NCBI GenBank assembly: GCA_963457665.1
Contig: OY735224.1
Coordinates: 50,568,311 to 50,632,310, forward strand
Reading direction: 5' to 3'
Origin: Thysanoteuthis rhombus
Taxonomy: Eukaryota > Mollusca > Cephalopoda > Oegopsida > Thysanoteuthidae
Length of the DNA stretch: 64,000 bases
Both the position numbers and the translations under genes were made by a program. The notes below the pieces were generated by a model. That model saw only the letters and a program-made list of their open reading frames with translations. It was not told the origin of the DNA and made no database searches. The stretch's first letter is position 1. The number at the start of each line of letters is the position of its first letter. Shown piece after piece: positions 15,901-25,690 of this stretch.

Positions 15901-18900
15901 TATACCCTTTCGGTTATGGTTTTGACACATATTCATCTATTATTACTTCATTGAAGTAAATTGTTTGAAACTTCAAAAATATGGGTTTCAAAGCTAGAAA
16001 GGCTCTTTTTATACCCTTTCAGTTATGGTTTTAACACATATTCATCTATTATTACTTCATTCAAGTAAATTGTTTGAAACTTCAAAAATATGGGTTTCAA
16101 AGCTAGAAAGGCTCTTTTTATACCCTTTCTGTTATGGTTTTGACACATATTCATCTATTATTACTTCATTCAAGTAAATTGTTTGAAACTTCCAAAATAT
16201 GGGTTTCAAAGATAGAAAAGCTCTTTTTAATACCCTTTCAGTTATGGTTTTGACACATATTCAACTATTATTACTTCATTGAAGTAAATTGTTTGAAACT
16301 TCAAAAATATGGATTTCAAAGCTAGAAAGGCTCTTTTTATACCCTTTCGGTTATGGTTTTGACACATATTCATCTATTATTACTTCATTGAAGTAAATTG
16401 TTTGAAACTTCAAAAATATGGGTTTCAAAGCTAGAAAGGCTCTTTTTATACCCTTTCAGTTATGGTTTTGACACATATTCATTTATTTTTACTTCATTGA
16501 AGTAAATTGTTTGAAACTTCAAAAATATGGGTTTCAAAGCTAGAAAGGCTCTTTTTAATACCCTTTCAGTTATGGTTTTGACACATATTCATTTATTATT
16601 ACTTCATTCAAGTAAATTGTTTGAAAGTTCAAAAATATGGGTTTCAAAGCTAGAAAGGCTCTTTTTAATACCCTTTCAGTTATGATTTTGACACATATTC
16701 ATTTATTATTACTTCATTCAAGTAAATTGTTTGAAACTTCAAAAATATGGGTTTCAAAGCTAGAAAGGCTCTTTTTATACCCTTTCAGTTATGGTTTTGA
16801 CACATATTCATTTATTATTACTTCATTCAAGTAAATTGTTTGAAACTTCAAAAATATGGGTTTCAAAGCTAGAAAGGCTCTTTTTATACCCTTTCAGTTA
16901 TGGTTTTGACACATATTCATTTATTATTACTTCATTCAAGTAAATTGTTTGAAACTTCAAAAATATGGGTTTCAAAGCTAGAAAGGCTGTTTTTATACCC
17001 TTTCAGTTATGGTTTTGACACATATTCATCTATTATTACTTTATGGAAGTAAATTGTTTGAAACTTCAAAAATATGGGTTTCAAAGCTAGAAAGGCTCTT
17101 TTTAATACCCTTTCAGTTATGGTTTTGACACATATTCATTTATTATTACTTCATTCAAGTAAATTGTTTGAAAGTTCAAAAATATGGGTTTCAAAGCTAG
17201 AAAGGCTCTTTTTAATACCCTTTCAGTTATGATTTTGACACATATTCATTTATTATTACTTCATTCAAGTAAATTGTTTGAAACTTCAAAAATATGGGTT
17301 TCAAAGCTAGAAAGGCTCTTTTTATACCCTTTCAGTTATGGTTTTGACACATATTCATTTATTATTACTTCATTCAAGTAAATTGTTTGAAACTTCAAAA
17401 ATATGGGTTTCAAAGCTAGAAAGGCTCTTTTTAATACCCTTTCAGTTATGATTTTGACACATATTCATTTATTATTACTTCATTCAAGTAAATTGTTTGA
17501 AAGTTCAAAAATATGGGTTTCAAAGCTAGAAAGGCTCTTTTTATACCCTTTCAGTTATGGTTTTGACACATATTCATTTATTATTACTTCATTCAAGTAA
17601 ATTGTTTGAAACTTCAAAAATATGGATTTCAAAGCTAGAAAGACTCTTTTTGTACCCTTTCAGTTATAGTTTTGACACATATTCATCTATTATTACTTCA
17701 TTGAAATAAATTGTTTGAAACTTCAAAAATATGGGTTTCAAAGCTAGAAAGGCTCTTTTTATACCCTTTCAGTTATGGTTTTGACACATATTCATTTATT
17801 ATTACTTCATTGAAGTAAATTGTTTGAAACTTCCAAAATATGGGTTTCAAAGCTAGAAAGGCTCTTTTTATACCCTTTCAGTTATGGTTTTGACACATAT
17901 TCATTTATTATTACTTCATTCAAGTATATTGTTTGAAACTTCAAAAATATGGGTTTCAAAGCTAGAAAGGCTCTTTTTATACCCTTTCAGTTATGGTTTT
18001 AACACATATTCATCTATTATTACTTCATTCAAGTAAATTGTTTGAAACTTCAAAAATATGGGTTTCAAAGCTAGAAAGGCTCTTTTTATACCCTTTCTGT
18101 TATGGTTTTGACACATATTCATCTATTATTACTTCATTCAAGTAAATTGTTTGAAACTTCCAAAATATGGGTTTCAAAGATAGAAAAGCTCTTTTTAATA
18201 CCCTTTCTGTTATGGTTTTGACACATATTCATCTATTATTACTTCATTGAAGTAAATTGTTTGAAACTTCAAAAATGTGATTTCAAAGCTAGAAAGGCTC
18301 TTTTTATACCCTTTCGGTTATGGTTTTGACACATATTCATCTATTATTACTTCATTGAAGTAAATTGTTTGAAACTTCAAGAATATGGGTTTCAAAGCTA
18401 GAAAGGCTCTTTTTATACCCTTTCAGTTATGGTTTTGACACATATTCATTTATTATTACTTCATTGAAGTAAATTGTTTGAAACTTCAAAAATATGGGTT
18501 TCAAAGCTAGAAAGGCTCTTTTTAATACCCTTTCAGTTATGATTTTGACACATATTCATTTATTATTACTTCATTCAAGTAAATTGTTTGAAAGTTCAAA
18601 AATATGGGTTTCAAAGCTAGAAAGGCTCTTTTTATACCCTTTCAGTTATGGTTTTGACAGATATTCATTTATTATTACTTCATTCAAGTAAATTGTTTGA
18701 AACTTCAAAAATATGGGTTTCAAAGCTAGAAAGGCTCTTTTTATACCCTTTCAGTTATGGTTTTGACACATATTCATTTATTATTACTTCATTGAAGTAA
18801 ATTGTTTGAAACTTCAAAAATATGGGTTTCAAAGCTAGAAAGGCTCTTTTTATACCCTTTCAGTTATGGTTTTGACACATATTCATTTATTATTACTTCA

Positions 18901-19250
18901 TTGAAGTATATTGTTTGAAACTTCAAAAATATGGGTTTCAAAGCTAGAAAGGCTATTTTTATACCCTTTCAGTTATGGTTTTAACACATATTCATCTATT
19001 ATTACTTCATTCAAGTAAATTGTTTGAAACTTCAAAAATATGGGTTTCAAAGCTAGAAAGGCTCTTTTTATACCCTTTCTGTTATGGTTTTGACACATAT
19101 TCATCTATTATTACTTCATTGAAGTAAATTGTTTGAAACTTCAAAAATATGGGTTTCAAAGCTAGAAAGGCTCTTTTTATACACTTTCAGTAATGGTTTT
19201 GACACATATTCATCTATTATTACTACATTCAATAGAATTTGTTATAAAAC

Positions 19251-20596
19251 CTCAAAATATGGGTTTCAAAGCTGAAAAGTCCCTGTGTATACCCTTTTCG
19301 GTTCGGTTTTCACACTTCCAATGTTCAATCATATTTCATTGATATATTCATGAAAATTATTGAGGAACAATAACGACATGGATTTCAGAGCTGAAAAGAC
19401 TCTGTATATAGCTTTTTGGGGCTTGGTTTTCACTCAGTGCAATCATATATTCTTATTACATTAGAGAAAATTTTAAAAAAACAAACCTTGAAAATATTGT
19501 TTTTGGAAGCTAAAAAAGGCTCTGTTTATACCCTCTAGGTCTCCTTTTGGCACTTTCAAGATTCAGTTATACGATAATAATACATTGAAAGGAAATCGTC
19601 AAAATACCTTTAGAACATTGCTTGAAAAGTTAAAAAGGCTCATTTCATATCTTTCAAGGCTCAGTTTTAACACTTTGAAACTTCAATCATATATTAGGAC
19701 TACATTCAAGAAAACTGTTGCAAAACCTTGGAAACACTGGTTTCAAGGCCAAAAACGCTCTGCTAATACCTTTTTAGGATTGCTTTTGACACTTCCAAAG
19801 TTCAATCATATCTTATTGATATATTCATGAAAATTATTGAAAAACCATGAAGACATGGCTTTCAGAGCTGAAAAGACTCTGTTTATGGCTGTTTTTGGCT
19901 TGGTTTTCACACTTACTCTTGTATTGTTATTATGTTCAAGAAAATTGTCAAAACCTTGGGAAAATTAGTTTTCAAGGTAAAAAAGCTTTGTTTGTAACCT
20001 TTTCAGGTTAGGTCTTGACTCTTACTTACGTATTATCACTGCATCCGAGACATTGGTTTCCAAAGTCAAGAATTCCTGTTTACACCTTTTTATGCTTGGT
20101 TTAGACATTTTGAAAATACAATCATATATCATTACTGCATGAAAGAAAATTGTAGAAAAATCTTGGAAGCATTGCTTTTCAAAGCTAAAAAGGCTCTGTT
20201 CATACCTTTTTAGGCTGGGCTTTGCCACTTCTCATATATCATTAGTACGTTTGGGAGAATTGTTAGAAAAAAAACAAACATTCTTTTCAAAGCTGTTTAC
20301 AACCTTTCGGGCTCAGCTGTGACACTTTGAGAATTCAATCATATCAGATTGATACATTCATGGAACTTATTGAAAAACTTTGAAAACATTGGTTTCAAAG
20401 CTAAAAAGGCTCTATTTACAAGCTCTTCATCTTGGTTTTGATCCTCCAACCCATATATTATAACTACATTCAAGATTATTGATAAAAACCTTGAAAACAT
20501 TGCTTTCAAATCTTAGAAGGCTCTACTTTTGATATTTCAATAGTCTAGCATACATTATTTTTGAATACAAGACATTCGTTGAAAATCCTTGAAAAC
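19251..20596. repeat. Old diverged monomers on the right edge of Sat109
   Basis: About a dozen degenerate monomers of roughly 110-120 bp keep the ordered words 'tacattcaagaaaa', 'ttgttaaaaacc', 'ttgaaacattgg', 'tttcaaagctaaaaaggctc', 'tgtttatacc', 'aggcttggttttgacactt' and 'attcaatcatat'. Homogeneity drops sharply at about 19230. This is the typical layout of a young homogenised core next to older unhomogenised monomers. The layer was cut at 20597-20609 by the retroelement and resumes at 23540. Short ORFs such as 19585-19830 follow no conserved frame and are not called. Confidence 0.8.
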
Positions 20597-20609
20597 ATAT
20601 ATTGCACAA
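20597..20609. repeat. Left target-site duplication of the PLE (13 bp)
   Basis: The 13-mer 'atatattgcacaa' occurs here and again at 23527-23539, just outside the two ends of the retroelement. Joining the outer flanks through one copy restores a continuous old satellite monomer ('ccttgaaaacat' on the left, 'ttgagcttaattttaacact' on the right), so these are best read as target-site duplications. Confidence 0.85.
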
Positions 20610-20696
20610 CGTTTCGGCCGTTGCACTCTACGGCCTTCGTCAGGTATCATCTGGGAGATTTTTGGGAAGTAACGAACCGAACCCTTTATTTATCCG
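20610..20696 (-). repeat. Inverted partial terminal arm of the PLE
   Basis: This 87-nt segment is the near-perfect reverse complement of 20934-21021 inside the 5' pseudo-LTR, including 'acggccttcgtcagg' and 'cgaaccgaaccctttattta'. The two arms differ by few substitutions and one indel near the 'atcataccag'/'atctcccag' site. Inverted end fragments of this kind are common in PLE insertions. The intervening 237 nt would form the loop of a large hairpin. Confidence 0.9.
20611..20643 (-). ncRNA. Hammerhead-ribozyme-like core in the inverted PLE arm
   Basis: Read on the minus strand this is CTGACGA, a stem closed by GGCCGT/ACGGCC, then GAAAC. That is the CUGANGA - stem II - GAAA order of the hammerhead core, with a 6-bp stem II. 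PLE termini are known to carry hammerhead motifs. No partner cleavage triplet or stem I is available on this arm, so it is probably a non-functional end fragment. Confidence 0.5.
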
Positions 20697-20797
20697 ATCA
20701 GGGGTATAACATCAAAAATAATAACATCAAAAAAAAAAAAAAGAAATCTGTCACCTGAGGTTTAAGCTTACTAAAAATTAGCACTGGTTGTCCACAT

Positions 20798-20879
20798 GAA
20801 CACATAGCGCAGTGGTTACAGCATCAGACAAATTACTGTTAAGTAATCTGATGGTTCTAGGTTCGATCCTAGTGTGAGA
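20798..20879 (+). other. tRNA-like segment in the 5' PLE pseudo-LTR
   Basis: The segment has a box-A-like 'tagcgcagtgg' and a box-B-like 'ggttcgatcct', placed as in a tRNA gene and followed by 'agtgtgaga'. The T-arm can pair CTAGG with CCTAG but its loop is one base short, and four inner acceptor pairs (caca/tgtg) are visible. The middle is an unusually long hairpin (catcag/ctgatg enclosing attact/agtaat), with GTT in the expected anticodon region but a non-standard loop. It looks like a tRNA-derived, possibly Pol III promoter-like, module rather than a working tRNA gene. The same 82-nt module is in the 3' pseudo-LTR. Confidence 0.6.
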
Positions 20880-20987
20880 CAGTATAACAATACTACTAAT
20901 ACTAAGAGGGGAGTACGGTCAATATACCCCCGTCGGATAAATAAAGGGTTCGGTTCGTTACTTCCCAAAAATCATACCAGATGATAC

Positions 20988-21028
20988 CTGACGAAGGCCG
21001 TAGATTGCAATGGCCGAAACGGATGGTC
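20988..21028 (+). ncRNA. Hammerhead-ribozyme-like core in the 5' pseudo-LTR
   Basis: CTGACGA (20988-20994) is followed by a stem II with GGCC pairing GGCC, then GAAAC (21016-21020), a five-base loop and GTC (21026-21028). This matches the minimal type-I hammerhead layout with a two-base-pair stem III (A-U, C-G). Pairing of stem I between 'gatgatac' upstream and 'caaatatc' downstream is weak and offset, so catalytic activity is doubtful. Confidence 0.5.
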
Positions 21029-21140
21029 CAAATATCAATAGAAATAATAATACCTCATCTCAAAAATTCAGAGATATACTTACTAATCGGTACGTCTCCA
21101 CCAAAAACTGGCTAGAACGTCAAATCACCTGACATTCCTA

Positions 21141-23145
21141 ATGACAAAACCCCCGGCACGATCGAAGCGAGCTCAACTGGCTCAACTAGGTCATGCCCTA
21201 GTACAAGAGAGAATATGCCACAACAGATGGAGAAAAAAGCAGCTACAGGATGAGATCGTTACTCGAAAGCAAACGCTCCTACACCTAGACAGTATTAGAA
21301 TCGAGAACTGTCACCAAAAATCCTGTATGACCGAAACAAGGAAGCTAGCGAAGCTGAAAGAACAATGCTTAAAGTCCAAAGATCAACATGAGTCAACGGA
21401 TACTATCAAACTCTGAAGAATCTATACTAAATAAAGGTCTCAACTTCGCAATCCCGAATCACCAATCGAGGCAGCAGCCTTGAATAAGATGAGACAGGCC
21501 TCTGAGCCCAATATAAAAAAGGAGGAATGGGCGGCCATCAAGACCCTTTGGAGTGACACAAGCATAGTCATACTGCCAGCAGATAAGGGAAACGCAACTG
21601 TGCTAATGGACAAGCTAGCGTACAGTGAAAAGTTGGCCAACATAATTGAGGAGGGTGGCAAGTTAAAAAGAGATCCAACTCTGAAAACTGAGAGGAAGCT
21701 GTCGCAGATCCTAAGGATCATTTCCCCCAGACAGACAGTTAACTCAAAGATATAGTAAGTCACCACATATGTATGGCCTCCCAAAGATTCACAAGGTAGG
21801 TACTCCATTACGACCTATAGTAAGCTGTCGGGGCTCAGCATGCCATCAACTGAGCATGTACCTGGTGAGTATAATCAACCCGCTGGTGGGTAAGACCTCA
21901 TCCTATGTGAAGAACTCAGCTGACTTCGTAGAAAAACTCTGAGGGGCACCAATTCAAACACAACGAATGTTGAGCCTAGACGTGGTGAGTCTCTTCACAC
22001 GAGTTCCTACATCCGAAGCACTATCAGTAGTTAGGGATAAATTAGGTTCAGATCCCACATTGGATGAACGTACCGGCATCCCCCTTAACAACCTAATGGA
22101 AATGTTGACTTTCTGCATAGAAACAACATACTTCCAACTGGGGAATGAGATGTACCAACAGGAGGAAGGCTTAGCTATGGGATCACCGCTATCACCAGTG
22201 ATGGCAAATATATACATGGAGTACTTTGAAGAATTGGCCTTAGGAACATCACCACTAAGGCCAAGCATGTGGCTTAGATATGTAGATGACACCTTCGTAC
22301 TATGGCCACATCTGGAAGACCCACAGTTACTACTTGACCATGTGAACTCAATCAGAGCTTCTATACAGTTCACAATGGAAAAGGAGAGTAACAATAAATT
22401 AGCCTTCCTGGATGTACTAGTAACAAAATCAGAACAAGGTTTCAATACATCTGTGTATCGTAAGTCGACGTTCACTGGTCGATATCTCAACTTCGCCTCT
22501 AACTATCCATACAGCATTAAAAAAGGGATCGTCCGATGCTTACAGCACCGAGCAAAGTTAATAAGTAGCAATTCTAACACATACCTCTGCGAGATGCATA
22601 ATTTAAGCAAGAATCTCCAGAAAAATGGTTATCCCAAAGGCTTAACTGTCACCACTAGTGAAAGGAGAGTGACAGAGGAGGAGGATGACAATCATAAACC
22701 AACAACAGTCTGTCTCCCCTACCTTAAGAATGTGTCTCAGAGGATCTGCACCCCAGATAATATCCGGGCCGTATTCAGAAGCAGATCAACGCTACGCAGC
22801 TACCTCTCCCGCACCAAACCACCCACTGAGTTATCGAACACTAAAAACTATGTATACTCAATACCGTGCAGCTGTGGGCACGAATACACAGGTGAAACAT
22901 GTCGCCCCTTGAAGGATCGGGTGGAAGAACACCGAAAAGCGGTGAGTAAAGATGAAACCAATAAATCGGGTACAGCTGACCATGTGTGGAAAGAACAAGG
23001 TTGAGATAATTGATCAGGAAGAACACTGGAAAATTCGTAAATCGAAAGAGTCAGCCCATATGCTAGGCAAGCAAAACTGCCTCAGTAATCCTAGCATTGA
23101 AATGGATACCATATGGGAACCTCTAATAATAAAAGACAGAAAACA
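21141..23145 (+). pseudogene. Broken PLE polyprotein: reverse transcriptase + GIY-YIG endonuclease
   Basis: The frame is shattered. 21141-21416 encodes the basic N-terminal part. About 21424-21475 (another frame) has the PLE word 'LNKGLNFAIP'. 21480-21755 has 'VILPADKGNATVLMDK'. A shift then leads to 'YGLPKIHK..TPLRPIVS' from 21769, with an in-frame TGA at 21940-21942. The longest open piece, 21967-23004 (345 codons), has RT motif A 'LDVVSLFT' (D at residue 5), motif B 'GLAMGSPLSP' (about 68-77), catalytic 'YVDD' (105-108) and 'KLAFLDVLV'. Its C-terminus begins a GIY-YIG domain from residue 295 ('YVYSIPCSCGHEYTGET', then 'R..EH'). After a last shift near 23000 the domain continues in a third frame to 23146 ('EEHWKIRKSKES', 'DTIWEPLII'). 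The catalytic residues survive but at least four frame breaks and one stop make it a pseudogene. Confidence 0.93.
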
Positions 23146-23218
23146 ATAACATCAAAAAAAAAAAAAATCCGTCACCTAAGGTTTGAGGTTACTAAAAATT
23201 AGCACTGGTTGTCCAAAT

Positions 23219-23300
23219 GGACACATAGCGCAGTGGTTACAGCATCAGACAAATTACTGTTAAGTAATCTGATGGTTCTAGGTTCGATCATAGTGTGAGA
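23219..23300 (+). other. tRNA-like segment in the 3' PLE pseudo-LTR
   Basis: The second 82-nt copy of the tRNA-like module keeps box-A-like 'tagcgcagtgg'. Box B is changed to 'ggttcgatcat', which breaks one T-stem pair. The upstream 'tgtcc aaat ggaca' makes a small extra hairpin not seen in the 5' copy. Confidence 0.55.
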
Positions 23301-23410
23301 CAGTATAACAATACTGCTAACGCTAAAAGAGGGGAGTACGGTCAATATACCCCCGTCGGATAAATAAAGGGTTCGGTTCGTTACTTCCCAAAAATCATCC
23401 CAGATTATAA

Positions 23411-23443
23411 CTGACGAAGGCCGTAGAGTGCAACGGCCAAAAC
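23411..23443 (+). ncRNA. Mutated hammerhead-like core in the 3' pseudo-LTR
   Basis: CTGACGA (23411-23417) and a six-base-pair stem II (GGCCGT/ACGGCC) are intact. The following GAAAC is AAAAC here (23439-23443), so the conserved core G is lost. The downstream 'ctttgt...acaaag' can pair as an extended stem but does not lead directly into a cleavage triplet. Expected to be inactive. Confidence 0.45.
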
Positions 23444-23526
23444 TTTGTATGAAAAACAACAAAGATGAGGATGGTCCGAATATCAATAGAAATAATAATA
23501 ATACCTCATCTCCAAAATTCTGATAT

Positions 23527-23539
23527 ATATATTGCACAA
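23527..23539. repeat. Right target-site duplication of the PLE (13 bp)
   Basis: An exact copy of the 13-mer at 20597-20609. The flank to its right ('tttatatgattttgagc', then 'attttaacactttt', 'attcaatcatac') resumes the old satellite monomer interrupted by the insertion. Confidence 0.85.
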
Positions 23540-24000
23540 TTTATATGATTTTGAGCTTAATTTTAACACTTTTAATATTCAATCATACAATATAACTGTA
23601 TTGAAGAAAATTGCTGTAAAACTTTGAAAATATTCTATTCAAAAGATAAAAGATAAAAATCCTTTAAAACATTGGTTCGTAAACTTGAAGTGTCTTTATT
23701 ATGCTTATTTGAGTGGGCTTTCTCGTTTTGTTTTTTTCAATATTATAATATGCAAAAAAATTCTCGAAACTAAATATTCAAAACATCTCTTCAAATGTTG
23801 GTTCCAAATTCAAACTGTCTTCATTATTCGAATTTAGGTTATTTTAAAAATGAATTTGAATCAAATTACATAGAAATACTACAGCTCTAACAGTTTAAAA
23901 CACTCTTGAAAATATCAATGTGAATTGTCGTTAAAAAACCGTTTTGCCTGGTATTTAAAAAAAAAGTTTGATTACTTAGGCTATTTCCAGCGTCTCGTTT
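23540..24000. repeat. Old satellite monomers, left copy of an ancient duplication
   Basis: The first part completes the monomer split by the PLE. From about 23700 the sequence ('tggttccaaattcaaactgt', 'aatgaatttgaatca', 'gaaatact', 'ctggtatttaaaaa') aligns with 25140-25420 at an offset of about 1,440 bp. No coding frame was seen. Confidence 0.7.
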
Positions 24001-24004
24001 ACAA

Positions 24005-24710
<706 letters not shown>

Positions 24711-25130
24711 AAACTTTGAAACATTGTTTTTCAAGGTAAAAAAAGCTATGTTTATATCTTTCTAGGCTTGCTTTTCTCACTTACTAATAGATTAATTAAT
24801 ACATCAAAGAGAATAGTTAAGAACCTTTAAAACATTACTTTCAAAGCTGTTTATACCTTTTCAGCCTCGCTTTTTACACTTTAAAATTCAATCGTTTATT
24901 ATTGATAGATTCATGAAAATTATCAAAAAACTTTCAAGACATTGGTGTCAAAGCTAAGAAAACTTTCTTTATACCATTTTAGCTTTGGTTTCAACATTTT
25001 CAAAATCCAATTTTATATTATTACTACATTATTTAGAATTGTTAAAAAAACTTTAAAACATTGCTTTTGAAGCTAAAAAGGCCCTGCTTATATCTTTATA
25101 TACTAAATTAAGAAAAGAAATATTAAAAAC
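24711..25130. repeat. Old diverged monomers of the Sat109/Sat102 family
   Basis: Three to four degenerate monomers with 'gaaactttgaaacattg', 'tttcaaagctg', 'tttataccttttcagcc', 'aaaattcaatcg' and 'gaaaattatcaaaaaacttt'. They show that the same monomer layer continues to the right of the PLE and the microsatellite. Confidence 0.72.
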
Positions 25131-25690
25131 CTCCAAAATATTGGTTTATGAGCTTGAAATATCCTTATTACACTTATTTGAGTTGATTTTCACATTTTTC
25201 CGTATTAAAATATGTAGAAATATTGTAGCACAAGAAATTTAAAACATCCTTTCAAACGTAGGTTCCAAAAGTGAAAAGTTATTTTCACAATGAATTTGAA
25301 TCATATTAAGGAGAAATACTAGAGAAATAAAAGTTTGAAACACTTTTGAAATTATCAACGTAATTCGTGATTAAAAAAATAAATTATTTCAGCTGGTATT
25401 TGAAAAAGAAAAGTTTTATTGATTTGGCAATTTCCATTGTCTCCTCAACAATCTATAGAAGGAATTGAATAATTATGTAATAATAATAATCATCATCATC
25501 ATTGTAGTAAGGAAATAATTACAAATATTACTAGTACTACATTAGTAAAACTAGTAATTATATCCCCCGCACACCCCCAAAAGCTTTCTGTTATTTTTAC
25601 ACCAAATCTTTCAAAAATTAGCATTTCTTTTATTCATTATGCTAACATTCATAGAGGCCAAACCGGTGAATGAAACTTGTTTTTTTCTAT
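25131..25690. repeat. Right copy of the ancient duplication
   Basis: Aligns with 23690-24600. Shared words are 'aatgaatttgaatca', 'gagaaatact', 'ctggtatttgaaaaag', 'acaatctatag' and 'aacattcatagaggccaaac'. The right copy lacks the long (ATC) tract but has short TAA and ATC runs at 25475-25501. No gene seen. Confidence 0.68.

Larger units (their letters stand above)
371..19250. repeat. Sat109: tandem satellite, about 109-bp unit, about 173 copies
   Basis: The unit runs 'ttcattgaagtaaattg' - 'tttgaaacttcaaaaatatg' - 'ggtttcaaagctagaaagg' - 'ctctttttataccctttcag' - 'ttatggttttgacacatatt' - 'catctattattac', 109 bp in all. Copies are head to tail with few indels, mostly in the T-run after 'ggctc' and an optional extra A in 'ttaatacc'. 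Variant words (for example 'gttcaatgctag', 'cttccaaaatatg', 'cccattcagtaatgg') recur at multiples of the unit, showing block duplication within the array. Because 109 is not a multiple of three, frames rotate and only 60-100 codon chance ORFs arise, spanning two monomers each. These are not annotated as genes. A satellite is established by the periodicity; any centromere or heterochromatin role is inference. Confidence 0.97.
20721..21070 (+). repeat. 5' pseudo-LTR of the PLE
   Basis: A direct repeat with 23146-23520. It starts at 'ataacatcaaaaa' and ends after 'aataatacctcatct'. It contains, in order, an A-run, a tRNA-like segment (20798-20879), the inverted-repeat partner (20934-21021) and a hammerhead-like core (20988-21028). 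Relative to the 3' copy it lacks about 25 nt just after GAAAC. Point differences between the two copies are numerous enough to suggest the insertion is not recent. Confidence 0.88.
23146..23520 (+). repeat. 3' pseudo-LTR of the PLE
   Basis: A direct copy of 20721-21070 running from 'ataacatcaaaaa' to 'acctcatctccaaaattc'. It holds a second tRNA-like segment and a mutated hammerhead core. It has about 25 extra bases ('tttgtatgaaaaacaacaaa' and a few more) between the core and 'ggatggtcc'. It follows the last coding remnant directly. Confidence 0.88.
20610..23526 (+). mobile_element. Degenerate Penelope-like retroelement (PLE)
   Basis: The element is about 2.9 kb. From left to right it has an inverted partial terminal arm (20610-20696), a 5' pseudo-LTR (20721-21070), a broken reverse transcriptase plus GIY-YIG nuclease frame (21141-23145), and a 3' pseudo-LTR (23146-23520). 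A 13-bp target-site duplication encloses it. RT coupled to a GIY-YIG nuclease, terminal direct repeats and an inverted end fragment are the known hallmarks of PLEs. The coding region has several frameshifts and an internal stop, so this copy is not autonomous. The clade within PLEs was not determined. Confidence 0.93.

Noticed and set aside
371-19250. CRISPR-like array
   Set aside because: The repeats are contiguous 109-bp units without unique spacers, in a eukaryotic context with no cas genes.
371-19250. CENP-B box in 'cttcattgaagtaaatt'
   Set aside because: It resembles the left half of the box, but the required CG and CGGG positions are absent in all monomers examined.
20798-20879. Functional tRNA-Asn (GTT) gene
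   Set aside because: The anticodon arm has a non-standard loop, the T-loop is one base short and the acceptor stem is only half paired. It is tRNA-like, inside a retroelement terminus.
21967-23004. Active reverse transcriptase
   Set aside because: Motifs including YVDD are intact, but the full frame needs at least four frame corrections and removal of a TGA at 21940.
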